A stretch of 22,097 nucleotides of DNA from Welwitschia mirabilis (Eukaryota > Gnetophyta > Gnetopsida > Welwitschiales): assembly GCA_051453625.1 (NCBI GenBank), contig JBOZIK010000001.1, positions 133,001,391 to 133,023,487 of the forward strand, read 5' to 3'. The translations under genes and the position numbers were made by a program. The notes below the pieces were generated by a model, which made no database searches, was not told where the DNA came from, and saw nothing but the letters and a program-made list of their open reading frames with translations. Positions within the stretch are counted from its first letter, which is position 1; each line of letters begins with the position of its first letter. Of this stretch, positions 1-9,935 are shown one piece after another.

Positions 1-175
1 CCAAGAGGGTCCATGGTTAAGTAATAATTGTGTTTTCTCATTATTTTAAATCTTATAATGTCTTAGTAGAGTCTAAATAGGATTTTATCCTAGGTTCCGT
101 TGTGCATGATAGTTAATAACTACATATAAAAAAAATATTATTATTAATTAGGGTAATTAAAGTTGGGGTGTTACA
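1..175 (+). mobile_element. Probable 3' end of a Ty3/gypsy-type LTR (partial)
   Basis: The stretch ends in GGGGTGTTACA at 165-175. A terminus of this kind (ending TGTTACA) is common for LTRs of plant Ty3/gypsy elements of the Tekay/Del type; that is family knowledge. The 5' part is outside the window. The sequence changes directly into the tandem repeat at about 176, and that first repeat copy lacks the left flank seen before copies 2 and 3, which fits insertion into the array. There are no coding traces. It could be a solo LTR or the end of a full element; strand follows the TG...CA convention only. Confidence 0.35.
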
Positions 176-907
176 GAATCCAATCACAAATCAAAGTGCA
201 TTTACCAATGATGAAAACACTTCAGAGAATTTCAAGTTACTAATCCAAACCTAGGGTAAGTCATAATAGATGTTGCTTGATTCAATCATTTTCTCATACC
301 GAGGGAGAAGGCAAGGAGGCTTAAAAACTCATGATGAAACAAGTTCTCATCATATTAGAATTCTAGATCTACAAGGGTAAGGTTCTAATGGATGATGATA
401 AGTCATGCTTTAATTATGATAAACTCCATGCTCCACGATCAAACAATGAATAATAAATTAATGAAAGATAATTAACCTTCGAGGGAGGTTATTCTTTCAT
501 ATCTCTTCTTAGGATCAAAGATATTCACTAGTTCATTATTATTAATAATAGATACATATCTTCTCTTAGGAATTAAGAATAACTATTCATAAGGTAATCA
601 TTATGTAAAACCTATCTATGTAAGAAATAACTTATCAAGTATAAGTTGATTTCATAAAGAGGCAATAAATTGTTCACTATAGATTTTGAATGTAATAAAG
701 GTATAAGTAATGGAGATGTTACATCTTACAATAAAACGTATGAAAATACTAGGATAGCACAAAAGCTATCATAAACTAATGTATTAATCATCTAAACCCT
801 ATAAAGCATTGAAGAAATAAATCTAAGAAAGACATACAAAATAACATTCAAATGGTACTATTACATAACCTATAATCTTAAGTGAATTAGAGATAGAAAA
901 GTAAAGT
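176..907. repeat. Tandem repeat copy 1, internally deleted
   Basis: Opens with a block (TCCAATCACAAATCAAAGTG, 179-198) that recurs at 910 and, weaker, near 2350. Later shared blocks include the stretch around ATTCTAGATCT (359-369), the TCATTATTATTAATA stretch near 533, and CCTATAAAGCATTGAAG near 799. Relative to copy 2 it jumps, at about 560-590, from the equivalent of 1280 to that of 2015, so about 0.7 kb is missing. No coding capacity is visible. The family was not recognised. Confidence 0.6.
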
Positions 908-2340
908 AGATCCAATTACAAACCAAAGTGCATTTTCTAATGATGAAAAGACTGTGAAAAATATCGTCATTGATTAAGACCTAGGGCAAACCATAACAGA
1001 TGTCTTATAATTCAGTCATTTCCTCATACTAGGAAGGAAGAAAGAAGCCTTAAAAATTCATGATGAAATAAGTTCTCATTATAGACATTGAAATTCTAGA
1101 TCTATAATGGCAAAGTTTTCATGGATGATGACAAGTAGTGCTCTAATTACAGTGGACTCCAAGCTCCATGATCAAATGATAAATGATAAATGAATGAAGG
1201 ATAATTAACCTTTAAGGTAGGCTATTCTTTTATATCATCTCTTAGGATTAAAGATATCTATTGGTTCATCATTATTATTAATAGATAGATAGCAATTGAT
1301 ATCCATAGATGGTAGGACATATATATGTAGTCCCTAATCTTGGTATACTAGTTTAGCACTAGGTTGTAAGATTAATATATGAACTTATCATCTATTTAAC
1401 TTTTACTTCTTTGTAGAACCATCTTGACATAGAATTCTAGCACTATTGATAGTCTAGACAATGGTGTAAGTCCCTTTTACCTATTAATATCTAACAAAAT
1501 CTAACCCATGTAGGATGAACTACAAGTAAAATGTTGAAAGTCATTTCTTTTTAATAATGATTTTAGAATTAAACAAATAAAACATGGTTAATAATAAATT
1601 ACTTAAAAATATGATTTTCATAGCCTAAATAATATGTTAATTCACTAAATTATAGGGGGAAATTCTATAAAAATATAAGTATAAACACACCCCCCAACTA
1701 GTCATTTATAAGTCTCCTACAAAATTTCTATAATGAAGTGTTACAAATGTGATACACTTTGACTTCTCTAGTACATTATAATCTATGAAATATGTGCCCT
1801 AACAGTCGATGTATAGGTAGAAAGTTTAAATAAAAAACTAAGGCTGTAATTGTTATATAGGCAATCATAATTATTATTCTCTCATAAGGACTATAAAGAT
1901 ATTTTAAAGCTGATAAGAACTAATAAAGTTTCCAAATGTATGAGTGTATGAGGGTTTGGGAAGTAATTACAGAAAGTATTATATTAATAAGACATCTTCT
2001 CAAGCGAATTTTCAAATAACTATTCATAAGTTAATCTATCATGAAAACCTTAACCAAGTAAAAGATGATTTGCTAAGTATAATTTGGTTTCTCAGATTAG
2101 GATATAAATTATTTTATCATAATTTTTGCATATAACAAAAGTAGAAGTATTCAGTTATCATATCTTACAATGAAACATAGAACACTAACATAGCATGAAA
2201 GATATCATCTATTCACATGACAATCATCTAAATACTATAAAGCATTGAAGGTTTAATTCTACAAAACAAGTATGAAGCAGCATGTAGAAAACACTAGTAC
2301 ATAGCTAGTAGTCTTAATTAAATCAAAGATGGAAAGATAA
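908..2340. repeat. Tandem repeat copy 2, about 1.43 kb
   Basis: The most complete copy. Landmarks at a fixed offset of about 1.43 kb from copy 3 include AATTCTAGATCT (1091), the TTTAGCACTAGGTTGTAAG block (near 1353), an A-rich stretch ending in ACACCCCCCAAC (near 1686), and the right-end block around GTCTTAAT/CTTAAGTGAATT. A 63-codon frame at 1944-2135 is not shared with other copies and looks fortuitous. The copy is non-coding and its family is unknown. Confidence 0.6.
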
Positions 2341-3190
2341 AGTAAATCAAAATGCATATCAAATTGCACTCACTAATGATGTAATCACTTTAGAGATAAT
2401 TAAATCACAGACCAATTCTAAGGTAAGGCATGATAGATATCACATGAAATAATCTTTTCATCATATCCAAGGAGGGGGAAAGGATGCTTAGAATTTCATG
2501 ATGAGACATGCCCTTATATGTGCAATAGAATTCTAGATCTAAAATGGCATAGTTCTAATACATGATGACAAATGGTGCTCCAACGATAGTGAACTCCAAA
2601 CTCCTATGTCAATCAAAAGACGAATGAACAATGAAGGATGTTTAGCCCTTGACATATGCTAGCTTTTCATAGATCTCCTTAGGGCTAATACTACCCATTG
2701 GAAAAATCTTATTATTAATAAATGAGTTATAATAGATCTTTCTAGGTAGTAGGATATAGATATGTAGTTTTTAATTTTTGTAGACTAGTTTAGCACCATG
2801 TTGTAAGGTTAATCTATGATCTTTGCATATGATTAGAATGTTCTACTTTATGAAATCCATTTTGCTTCATATTGTCAGTAGTACTAGTGGTTTAGATGAT
2901 GGGGCCAGTACCTTTAGCTAGTTTGGTTCCAAGAAAGTCCAGGTAGCTTGGTATGTCTTGTAGGTAAAATACTAAAAGTTTATCCTTTTTAATAATAATT
3001 TTAGTAATTAATAAAAAAATGTTAATAATAAATTAGTAGAAAATATGACATATAAAGCCTTAAAAATATGTTAATTTATTTTAAAGTTTATGGTTCTAGA
3101 TATAAAATTCAAATGTAAACACCCCCCCAACCATCTGTTTGCTACTCTAATAGAAAATATCTCTGGGGAAATGCTATAAAGATTATCTTA
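2341..3190. repeat. Tandem repeat copy 3, truncated or decayed at the right
   Basis: Aligns with copy 2 from the CACTCACTAATGATG block (near 2368) to the C-rich run AACACCCCCCCAACC (3117-3131), about 1.43 kb downstream of its counterpart near 1686. Beyond roughly 3190 similarity can no longer be followed by eye. No coding capacity. Confidence 0.55.
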
Positions 3191-4094
3191 AAAATTCTGC
3201 ATGCCTTCTCCATGTACCATATTAATAATTGAATCTATGATACCATTAAGCTATAAATCCTTGAACAATAGTTATGTATCAAAAACATTAGCTTAAATCA
3301 TAAAAACTACAAGGTTAGCACTCAAATCCAATAGAAAGATCTCATATCCATTATTAAATTTTTAAATTTTAAAATTTTTAAAGTAAAGAAAATGTATTAA
3401 TTTCTATATAATTTAAGTGATCTTTAATAAATATTTAGAAAATTAATGTTAATTTTCATCCCTTAACCAATTTGTACATTGTCCCTAATGTTGAAATTAA
3501 GTTAGAAAATGTAAAATAATGTCATATGATAAAAGAAAGAGAACACACATTTTATTATTATTTAACTTGAAATAATTACATATGTCATAATAGAAATCAA
3601 GAGAACATAGGATAGAGAAGAGAGAAAGAGAGCATATCATATAGAAGAGGATCTTCTTTCATGAGAAACTCTCTATTCTCTATGGAAGAGAAAAATATGA
3701 ATCTCATTAGATCTCTACACGACTTGCATGTGGTTCCTTCACATTATCCTCCAAAGCCTCTGAAAAACATTCTTTTGTTTTATTGGTGTAGCCTTCATGA
3801 ACTCTCTCTTATCTTTAGAAGAAGTGAGTTAGACATCATGGTTTTGCAAAATGATGGAGGTAAAGGTATTCTCTCTTATTCTTCTTCCTAGTCTTAAGCT
3901 CTTAATGTCCCCACTTTCTCTCTAGGATTTTAATCAGGTCAATCATACCTCTGTATATAAATGATATACTGATTAGTGAAGTAGTTTATGGCCTTATCGT
4001 TTCACTCTTCAACATGGAGAATTCCATTATCCTTTATATATCTAGAAATATCATTGATAATAGTAGGAAAGAAAGGACTTTTAGCGTTCCCTCT
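3191..4094. other. Unassigned AT-rich stretch
   Basis: No retroelement protein trace, RNA gene or repeat was recognised. A purine-rich patch lies at about 3600-3660, followed by a 76-codon frame (3661-3891) with no recognisable domain and no neighbouring gene signals. That frame is most likely chance. The stretch ends where the E1 5' LTR begins. Confidence 0.4.
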
Positions 4095-5490
4095 TATTTA
4101 ACCTCATAATTGTTTTTTGATGACAAATCAAATTCTTAGTTAAGTAAAGATAATACCTTGTATTATTGTTAAGGTTTTAAAGTAGGTCTAATGCTTTGAC
4201 ATAAAAAGGTAAAAATCAATAAAGACTAGAATATGTGGATGATTAGCTAAGGTAAAGAAATTGATTAAATGCTATAAAGGTGGAAGGGAGACTATTGGTA
4301 AGAAGTTGGCCAGATATGACTCATAATGAATACCATAGAGTAGGGGTCACAATAACAGATGTGGTGTTGAGCTCAGTTACTAGCTAACCAAATTGGGCCA
4401 ACCACCCTTACCCAACATAGCAGGGAAGGTGAAGGGGTAACTCAAGAATAAGTAAAGCAACTTTAGCCCCTCTCCTCGTCAACTATATGGATGGTGTTAA
4501 GTATGTTGCTACAATCCTTCCCTTCCTTTATGACTCTATATGTAGGTAGTTTCATTAATTGACTAAGGTTCTGACTAATGTTTTTAAACCTGGCACAACT
4601 AATGAAACTTTGAATGAGCCTATATTTGATCATTGTAAGCTACTAGTGGAGATTGACCACTTATTAAGAAATTGAAATCTATCTTTAAGTAGTTAATTAA
4701 GTACATTTGAGGATGAACTACATATTACAAATTTAACAAATGTTTTCTTTAAGTGATTGACTAGCATCTTTAAGGGGTCAACCTCTTACAAAATCAAATA
4801 ATTTGGGTTTTTATTTAGAGGTTAACTGATTTAGAACAAATTTTGATTAGCTAAAGGGATTGATTATCTCTTATTAAAAGGTTAATCACTAAGTAGTCAT
4901 TTTTCATTATAGTACTCATTGAAAGTTAAATATGATCATTTTCTAGAAGCATTGAAAGGCTAAATAACTATTTTAACCTTCGCAACAGTTACATTTCTTG
5001 AAAGTTCACTTACAATAATTAGAAATCATTTACTACATAGTCAAAACACTATTGTACTTGTTAAAAAAAATTTGATTCTTTGATTCTTGAATCTCATTGT
5101 AATATTGCATGCTTTCAAACTCTCTATTTCACTAACTGTACTCAGTCACATTACAAAAGCAGCTACGTAACTTACTTAGAGACTAAGATTTACTAGAAAA
5201 TCCCATTATACCTTGGTGTAGGACTACCACAAAGTCCCATTTGAGTGACTAATGGAAAGCACTCCATAATAAAAGGAAAAAATGCTTATTTTCAATTATT
5301 TATGTGCTTTTTTTGTGACTATTTATTTTCATATTTGTTATTCTTATTTTGCATAGTTGGAAGTATTATATGTATTATGTAACTCTTGCTAATTATCATT
5401 GATTAAAGTGTACAAGCATTGTTGGATGATCAATAGCAAAAATTACCCTATAGTTATCCTATTAACCCCTCTCCATTAGAATAACTAATC
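4095..5490 (+). mobile_element. E1 5' LTR
   Basis: The left edge comes from alignment to the 3' LTR: the 18 bases at 4095-4112 pair with 13029-13046, where the 3' copy still begins TGTTACA. The 5' copy begins TATTTAA, so its terminal TG is mutated. Shared blocks follow, for example TAGTTAAGTAAAGATAAT at 4138 and 13071. The right edge is approximate: a C-rich AACCCCTCTCCATTAGA stretch (5464-5480) resembles the C-rich end of the E2 LTR, which lies within a few bases of its terminus. Length is therefore about 1.4 kb, close to the 1.34 kb of E2. Confidence 0.65.
4650..4890. promoter_or_regulatory. Degenerate paired TTGAC-type boxes in the E1 LTR
   Basis: Boxes resembling TTGAC, or its complement GTCAA, occur in pairs about 20-21 bp apart: 4653/4672, 4753/4774, 4819/4840 and 4856/4877. 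Several are mutated towards TTAAC, TTGATT or TTAATC. The spacing matches the well-preserved array in the E2 LTR. Position in the first half of the LTR suggests U3, where transcription factors bind. The pairs were found by eye; individual assignments are uncertain. Confidence 0.4.
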
Positions 5491-5560
5491 CTAAAAATTC
5501 ATCTCATATCTTTGGTTGGGTATTTTTTGCATATTTGTTATTATTTAATAAGAATCAGAG
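5491..5560 (+). other. E1 leader with a weak primer-binding-site candidate
   Basis: This is the untranslated stretch between LTR and gag. Copia elements are normally primed by initiator tRNA-Met, with a site of the type TGGTATCAGAGC next to the LTR. The best remnant is AAGAATCAGAGA at 5550-5561 (8 of 12 bases), which touches the gag ATG. If it is real, the LTR would end near 5548 instead of 5490. Confidence 0.25.
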
Positions 5561-6660
5561 ATGGAATGTTAACTAATCAATCATCCTCAATACTTTAGTG
5601 GTGATAAGTATGAATTTTGAAAATCCAAAATGCAAGTATTTATAAAAGATATGAGTTTTAACTAGTATACTATTGTAGAGGAAGGATTCAATCCATGAAT
5701 GACAATAAACTTGATAGAAGGTGTAAACATCGTGATGGATAAAGAAAGAATCTAGTGGAAGAATGAAGTTAAGGATCATGCAATGTTGAACAAGAAGGCC
5801 ATGAATGTAATCTATTGTGGGGTGAATCCAAAGGACTATAAAAGGTTAGAAATTTCTCTACTGCCAAAGAAATTTAGAACTATTTGTAGGTTACCTATGA
5901 AGGAATGAATCAAATAAAGATAATAAAAGAACAACTTCTCATAACACAATTTTAACAAATAAGGATCCAAGAAGATTAGACCTTCATAGATTTCAATAAT
6001 AAGCTAATGGACATAGTCAATGATCTATCATGGTTTATGAAACCACTTTGGGATCACTTAATATTAATCAAATTACCAAAATGTTCTTGAGATCACTCCC
6101 AAAGGCTTATGTGAACAAGGCTATTTTCATTGAAAACACTAAAGATATTTTCAAGATCAAGCTAGAATAGCTAGTAAGTGATATCCTCCCCATTAAACTG
6201 AGAAATCTTCACAGAGGTAATAAAGACAAACATATTGCTTTAAATGTTAATAAAATTTCTTATGCTAAAACCGAAAATAATACTTCTAATACAACATCTT
6301 CTAAATTTGATTATAACTTAAATGAATAGTTGGCCTTATTTACTAGGAAGTTTAAGAAAATATTAGTACGTAAGAAGTGAAGAAGCAAAAAAGAACGTGG
6401 AGGAACATCCTATAAACCCAAGGGAAGACCAAAGGATAAGAACAACCAATGATATTTTTACAAAGGGTCTAGACATATGGCTACCAAATTTCTAAACTAC
6501 AGGAAGAAGATGACACTAAAGGATGCTAAGAAGTAATGCAATGTGACCATTTGGGATAGTAATAATGACTTCAATAGAGTTGAAGGCCAAAATGAAAAGA
6601 GATTACCCTTGATTGATCTAACTTCTTATAATGTCTTATTTAGTTCAAAAATTAATAGTG
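5561..6660 (+). pseudogene. E1 gag (capsid and nucleocapsid), broken
   Basis: Gag forms the particle that packages element RNA. One frame from the ATG at 5561 reads FSGDKYEF-stop-KSKMQVFIKDM, then FN-stop-YTIVEEGFNP. This is the conserved N-terminal copia gag pattern with its two tryptophans turned into stops (5618 TGA, 5663 TAG). Further on, LPKAYVNKAIFIENTKDIFK (near 6100) corresponds to the late capsid region. A nucleocapsid knuckle follows at 6450-6491, where all three zinc-binding Cys positions are lost (stop, Tyr, Phe) and only His (6474) remains. Lysine-rich segments flank it. Several more stops follow. The family assignment is firm; the end point is approximate. Confidence 0.75.
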
Positions 6661-7240
6661 ATTTTTATTATAATTTAACTAACCATACAAACTATAATTA
6701 GAAAATGGTATAGATCATATAGGTAATGAAGTTAGTAATGATGAAGAGGATTGCTTCTCCAATATTAAAGGTGAAGAGGAGATCAAGGTGGAAAACATGA
6801 ATGATGATTGGGTAGAGGATGATGAACATGATAACTCCTTAATTAAAGCTTATCATAAGCTATATGGGGAAAGAAAAAAGATCCTCAAGGAAAACATTCA
6901 TGTTGAGAAAGATGTGGCCAGAATTGTGAAAGAAAAAAAAGTCATTTCAACTACATTAGAACATACAAAGATGGATATAAAAAACAAGGATACATACTAT
7001 GATAAAAAGCTTCCAAATATTTAAGAAGTTTCTAAATCAAGGGAAATCAAATGTAAGTATTGCTTATTAAATATTAACAAGTTACATGAAACTATCTTGA
7101 AATTCTCTATAAGAAACCATTCTTTGGAGACCATGTTGATCAAGGAGAGAACTCCTAATGACTAGACTGGCTCGGGATACATACCACCTCTTTCATATTC
7201 CTTCATTACTACCTATTCAAGCAAATCTTCATCCATCTTT
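6661..7240 (+). pseudogene. E1 gag-pol spacer with coiled coil
   Basis: An open stretch at 6788-7024 encodes a highly charged, helix-prone segment (for example EDDEHDNSLIKAYHKLYGER), then many Lys/Glu/Val repeats typical of a coiled coil. Sireviruses carry a long coiled-coil spacer between the nucleocapsid knuckle and protease (family knowledge). It ends at 7024 in a stop. After that a second conserved piece, SLETMLIKERTPND-stop-TGSGYI at about 7121-7182, leads towards protease; the stop is TAG at 7163. The 6788 ATG is internal to the polyprotein and not a genuine start. Confidence 0.6.
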
Positions 7241-7499
7241 AATGGTAAAGATTCTTTCATGTAGAGCTATAAATCAAGTAATGTTTAATCTTACTTATAT
7301 AACATTAAATTTGAAAAAAAGAATAGGAGATATCTTATCCGTCCTTTTCATAATATATTTGAACACATTAACTTATCACATTAGTAATATGTTTTCTAAG
7401 TTTGGCATTTTACCTAGATTTTAGTTTATTAAAAAACAACTACAATTTGATACTAGATGGAATAATGGTAAAGCACATAAAAAATCTAGTAATTCATAC

Positions 7500-7830
7500 A
7501 AATTTATCTACTACTAATGATGTCTAATGGTATTTTGACAATTGGTGTTTGAGAAATATGATAGTGAATACTAATAGATTTACAAACAGAAGAAATAGGA
7601 TGAAGATTCTATTACCTTTGGAGATAATGCCAAGGTAATTGTGGAATGAATTAAACCTATGAAAGGTAAGTATTTTCTTATTGTTCATAATGTGTTATGT
7701 CTACATAGATTGAATGATAAACTTAACAGCATCAGTACAGTATGTGATAGAGGCATATACACTTTATTTAGTGTGTTCAATTATTATGTATTAGATAAAG
7801 ATGGTTAATTAATTCCTTCTGGTAATAGAA
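7500..7830 (+). pseudogene. E1 pol: aspartic protease, inactive
   Basis: The protease would cut the Gag-Pol polyprotein. The active-site region reads WYFDNWCLRNM from 7528. The Asp is kept (7537-7539), but the Ser-Gly that should follow is Asn-Trp. A later strand, DSITFGDNAKVIVE-stop, at about 7606-7650 lies in another frame, showing a frameshift between the two. NVLCLHRLNDKLNSISTVCD near 7690-7750 is the C-terminal protease segment, followed by NKNVYSIKQLL, which leads into the GAG-pre-integrase domain. The function is recognised from order and motifs, and is clearly dead. Confidence 0.7.
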
Positions 7831-8420
7831 ACAAAAATGTTTATTCAATTAAGCAATTATTAGAAAGTAATTGTTTGTTCTCTATCTTCTTTAATTAAAG
7901 TAGACATTGGCATAAACATCTAGATCATGTTAATTATTAAAATTCTATGATATTGCAAAACATGGTATAGTTAAGGGTTTGCCAAAGATCAATAAAATAG
8001 AAGGATAGATATGTTAATCCTATCAATTAGGAAACATAAAAAAGCTTTACTAAGATTGAAAAAGTATCTTTTCACATAGATTTGATATGTCAAACTAATA
8101 TGAATGGTCTCAATAAGAAATATGCCATTGGTGATAGTGGATGATTATTCTAGGTTTACATGGGTTTTGTTTACTAGACACAAAAATGAAACCTCTAATA
8201 AACTTGAAGTATTTTACAAGACACTAGAAAATGAAATAGCTATAACATAAAGAAAATAAGAAGTGATCATGATGGAGAGTTTGAAAATGAAAACTTTGAA
8301 TTATGGTGTTAAGAGAAGAGCATAGTCCATGAGATTTTAGCTTCTAGAACTCCCTAACAAAAGGGTGTAGTAATAAAAATTAATAAAGTATAAATGACTA
8401 GAATAATGTTGCAATAATAG
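7831..8420 (+). pseudogene. E1 pol: GAG-pre-integrase and integrase, inactive
   Basis: Integrase inserts element cDNA into the genome. SRHWHKHLDHVNY at about 7899-7938 is the His pair of the N-terminal zinc domain. The core keeps the first catalytic Asp in FHIDL (8079-8081) and the second in IRSDHDGEFEN (8265-8267). The third residue sits 36 codons on, as expected for a D-35-E core, but is Ile (ATA, 8373-8375) instead of Glu. A deletion near 8128 shifts frame before VIVDDYSRFTWVLF, and a stop interrupts at TTA-TGG-TGT-TAA near 8310. Without the Glu the enzyme could not function even if the frame were open. Confidence 0.75.
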
Positions 8421-8589
8421 GTAATTCTTTAAAAAAAAAGAAAGTTTAATAAGTACTAATATGTGTTTTATCTTCCCCTTCAAAATAAAGAACTTTTAAG
8501 AAGTTAAAAATGATAAGAATTTGATGAATGCTTTGTAAGAATAATTAAACAAATTCAAGAAAAATGAAGTTTGAGAGATTTTTCTAGAT
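8421..8589 (+). other. E1 integrase-RT linker, decayed
   Basis: AT-rich and interrupted by stops. It sits where copia pol has a variable connection between integrase and reverse transcriptase, and looks short for that linker, so a deletion is likely. An A-rich run occurs at about 8430-8444. Confidence 0.4.
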
Positions 8590-9180
8590 CAAAGGAAAAA
8601 ATTTTAATTAGAACAAATTGGGTACTTAAGAACAAACTAACAATAGATCTAAAATGGTAAGAAATAAAGCAAAGTTAGTAGCTCAAGGATACTCTTAGGT
8701 AGAAGGTATAACTTTTGAGAAAATTTTTATCATAATAGCTAGATTAGAATCCATAAAAAATTTCCTTACATTTTTTATAATTATGATTTTAAAATTTATC
8801 AAATGGTTATGAAAAACGCTTTCTTGAATGGAACATTATATGAATTAGTATATATAGAACAACCCCCTAGTTTTGAAGAATAGGCTTTTCTAATCATGTC
8901 TGTAGATTGAAAAAAGGCTTGTTATGGATTAAAACAAGCTCTTAGGGGATGGTATAAATAATTTACTTCTTTTATTTTTAAGCATAAGTTTATTAGAGAT
9001 AAGATAGGAAAAATTTTATTCATTAATAAAACTAAATCAAATTTCCTCTTAGTTTAGATTTACATTGATGATAGTATCTTTAGCTCCACTTTATACTCCT
9101 TATCTCATACTTTTGCAGAACTAATAACTAACTACATTGAGATGAGCCTTCTATATGAGATTTAAACGTTTATTATCTTG
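8590..9180 (+). pseudogene. E1 pol: reverse transcriptase, inactive
   Basis: RT copies the element RNA into cDNA. AKLVAQGYS-stop from 8669 is the conserved N-terminal block. YQMVMKNAFLNGTLYE from about 8797 is the first catalytic block, with its Asp replaced by Val (GTT, 8806-8808). IEQPPSFEE-stop and KACYGLKQALRGWYK follow. The second catalytic block, IYIDDSIFSST, keeps both Asp residues (YIDD, 9061-9072). Stops and at least two frame changes interrupt the domain. So one of the three metal-binding Asp residues is lost and two are kept. The assignment is firm. Confidence 0.8.
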
Positions 9181-9935
9181 CATAGTAGACAATTAAAAAA
9201 TGGATTTTTCTTATCATAATGAAAGTCTATAGGTAAATTAGTGAAGAAGTTTAGAATGAAGCACAGTAAATTCGTCTCTAATAAGGATTAATAACAAAAT
9301 TGATGCTAATGAGAAGAAAAAGGATTTGGACATAAAGCTATAATAGAACATGATTAGAAGCCTTCTCTATCCTACTAGAAGAAGGTCATACATTAAAATT
9401 CTAGTAGAACTATGTACCAGGTATTAATCAAAACCAAAAGAATCTTATTTAAAGCTGTTAAATAGATCTTGAGATATGCAAATTCTACTATGACTTATGG
9501 CATTTGGTTTTCTAGATCATATAGCTTACATTTATTACCTTCTATGATGCTAATTAAGACAATTTCATACATTAGAGAAAAAGTACTTATATCACTATTG
9601 TTTCCTAGGTTCATGCATTATAAGATGAGCTAATAAAAGCAAAATTCTGTTGCTTCTTCTATTATAGAAGATAAGTATGTAGTGGCTGATAGTTATACAT
9701 CTCAAATCCTATACATCTATTATGTATTAAAAGATATTCATGATTTTGATACATCTATATTCTATGATAACTCTGTCACTATCAATGTTTCTATGAATCT
9801 TAGTCTTCAATCTTAATTCAAACACATTAATATTCAACATTATTCCATTAGGTATCATGTTGAAAGCAAGGACATCCATCTTGATTACATCTCCAATGAA
9901 CAACTCCAAGATAGATTTATGTCCTTATGAAAATA
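9181..9935 (+). pseudogene. E1 pol: RT thumb and RNase H, broken
   Basis: RNase H removes the RNA strand during reverse transcription. A stretch near 9460-9500 (VK-stop-ILRYANSTMTYGIWFS) is the connecting segment. KQNSVASSIIEDKYVVAD at about 9639-9692 holds the Glu of the RNase H active site. FYDNSVTINVSMN follows with its Asp, and FKHINIQHYSIRYHVESKDI at about 9817-9876 is the C-terminal block. The last recognisable residues, NEQLQDRFMSL, end just before the TGA at about 9928. It is the best-preserved long stretch of E1 pol, although the N-terminal half of RNase H is badly degraded. Confidence 0.7.

Noticed and set aside
1944-2135. 63-codon frame in tandem repeat copy 2
   Set aside because: Not maintained in copies 1 and 3.
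3661-3891. 76-codon frame as a possible host gene
   Set aside because: No domain, no splice or promoter context, no similarity recognised; length is within chance.
7158-7424. 88-codon frame as an independent gene
   Set aside because: It overlaps the decayed gag-pol spacer and its first residues are out of frame with the conserved segment there; no domain seen.
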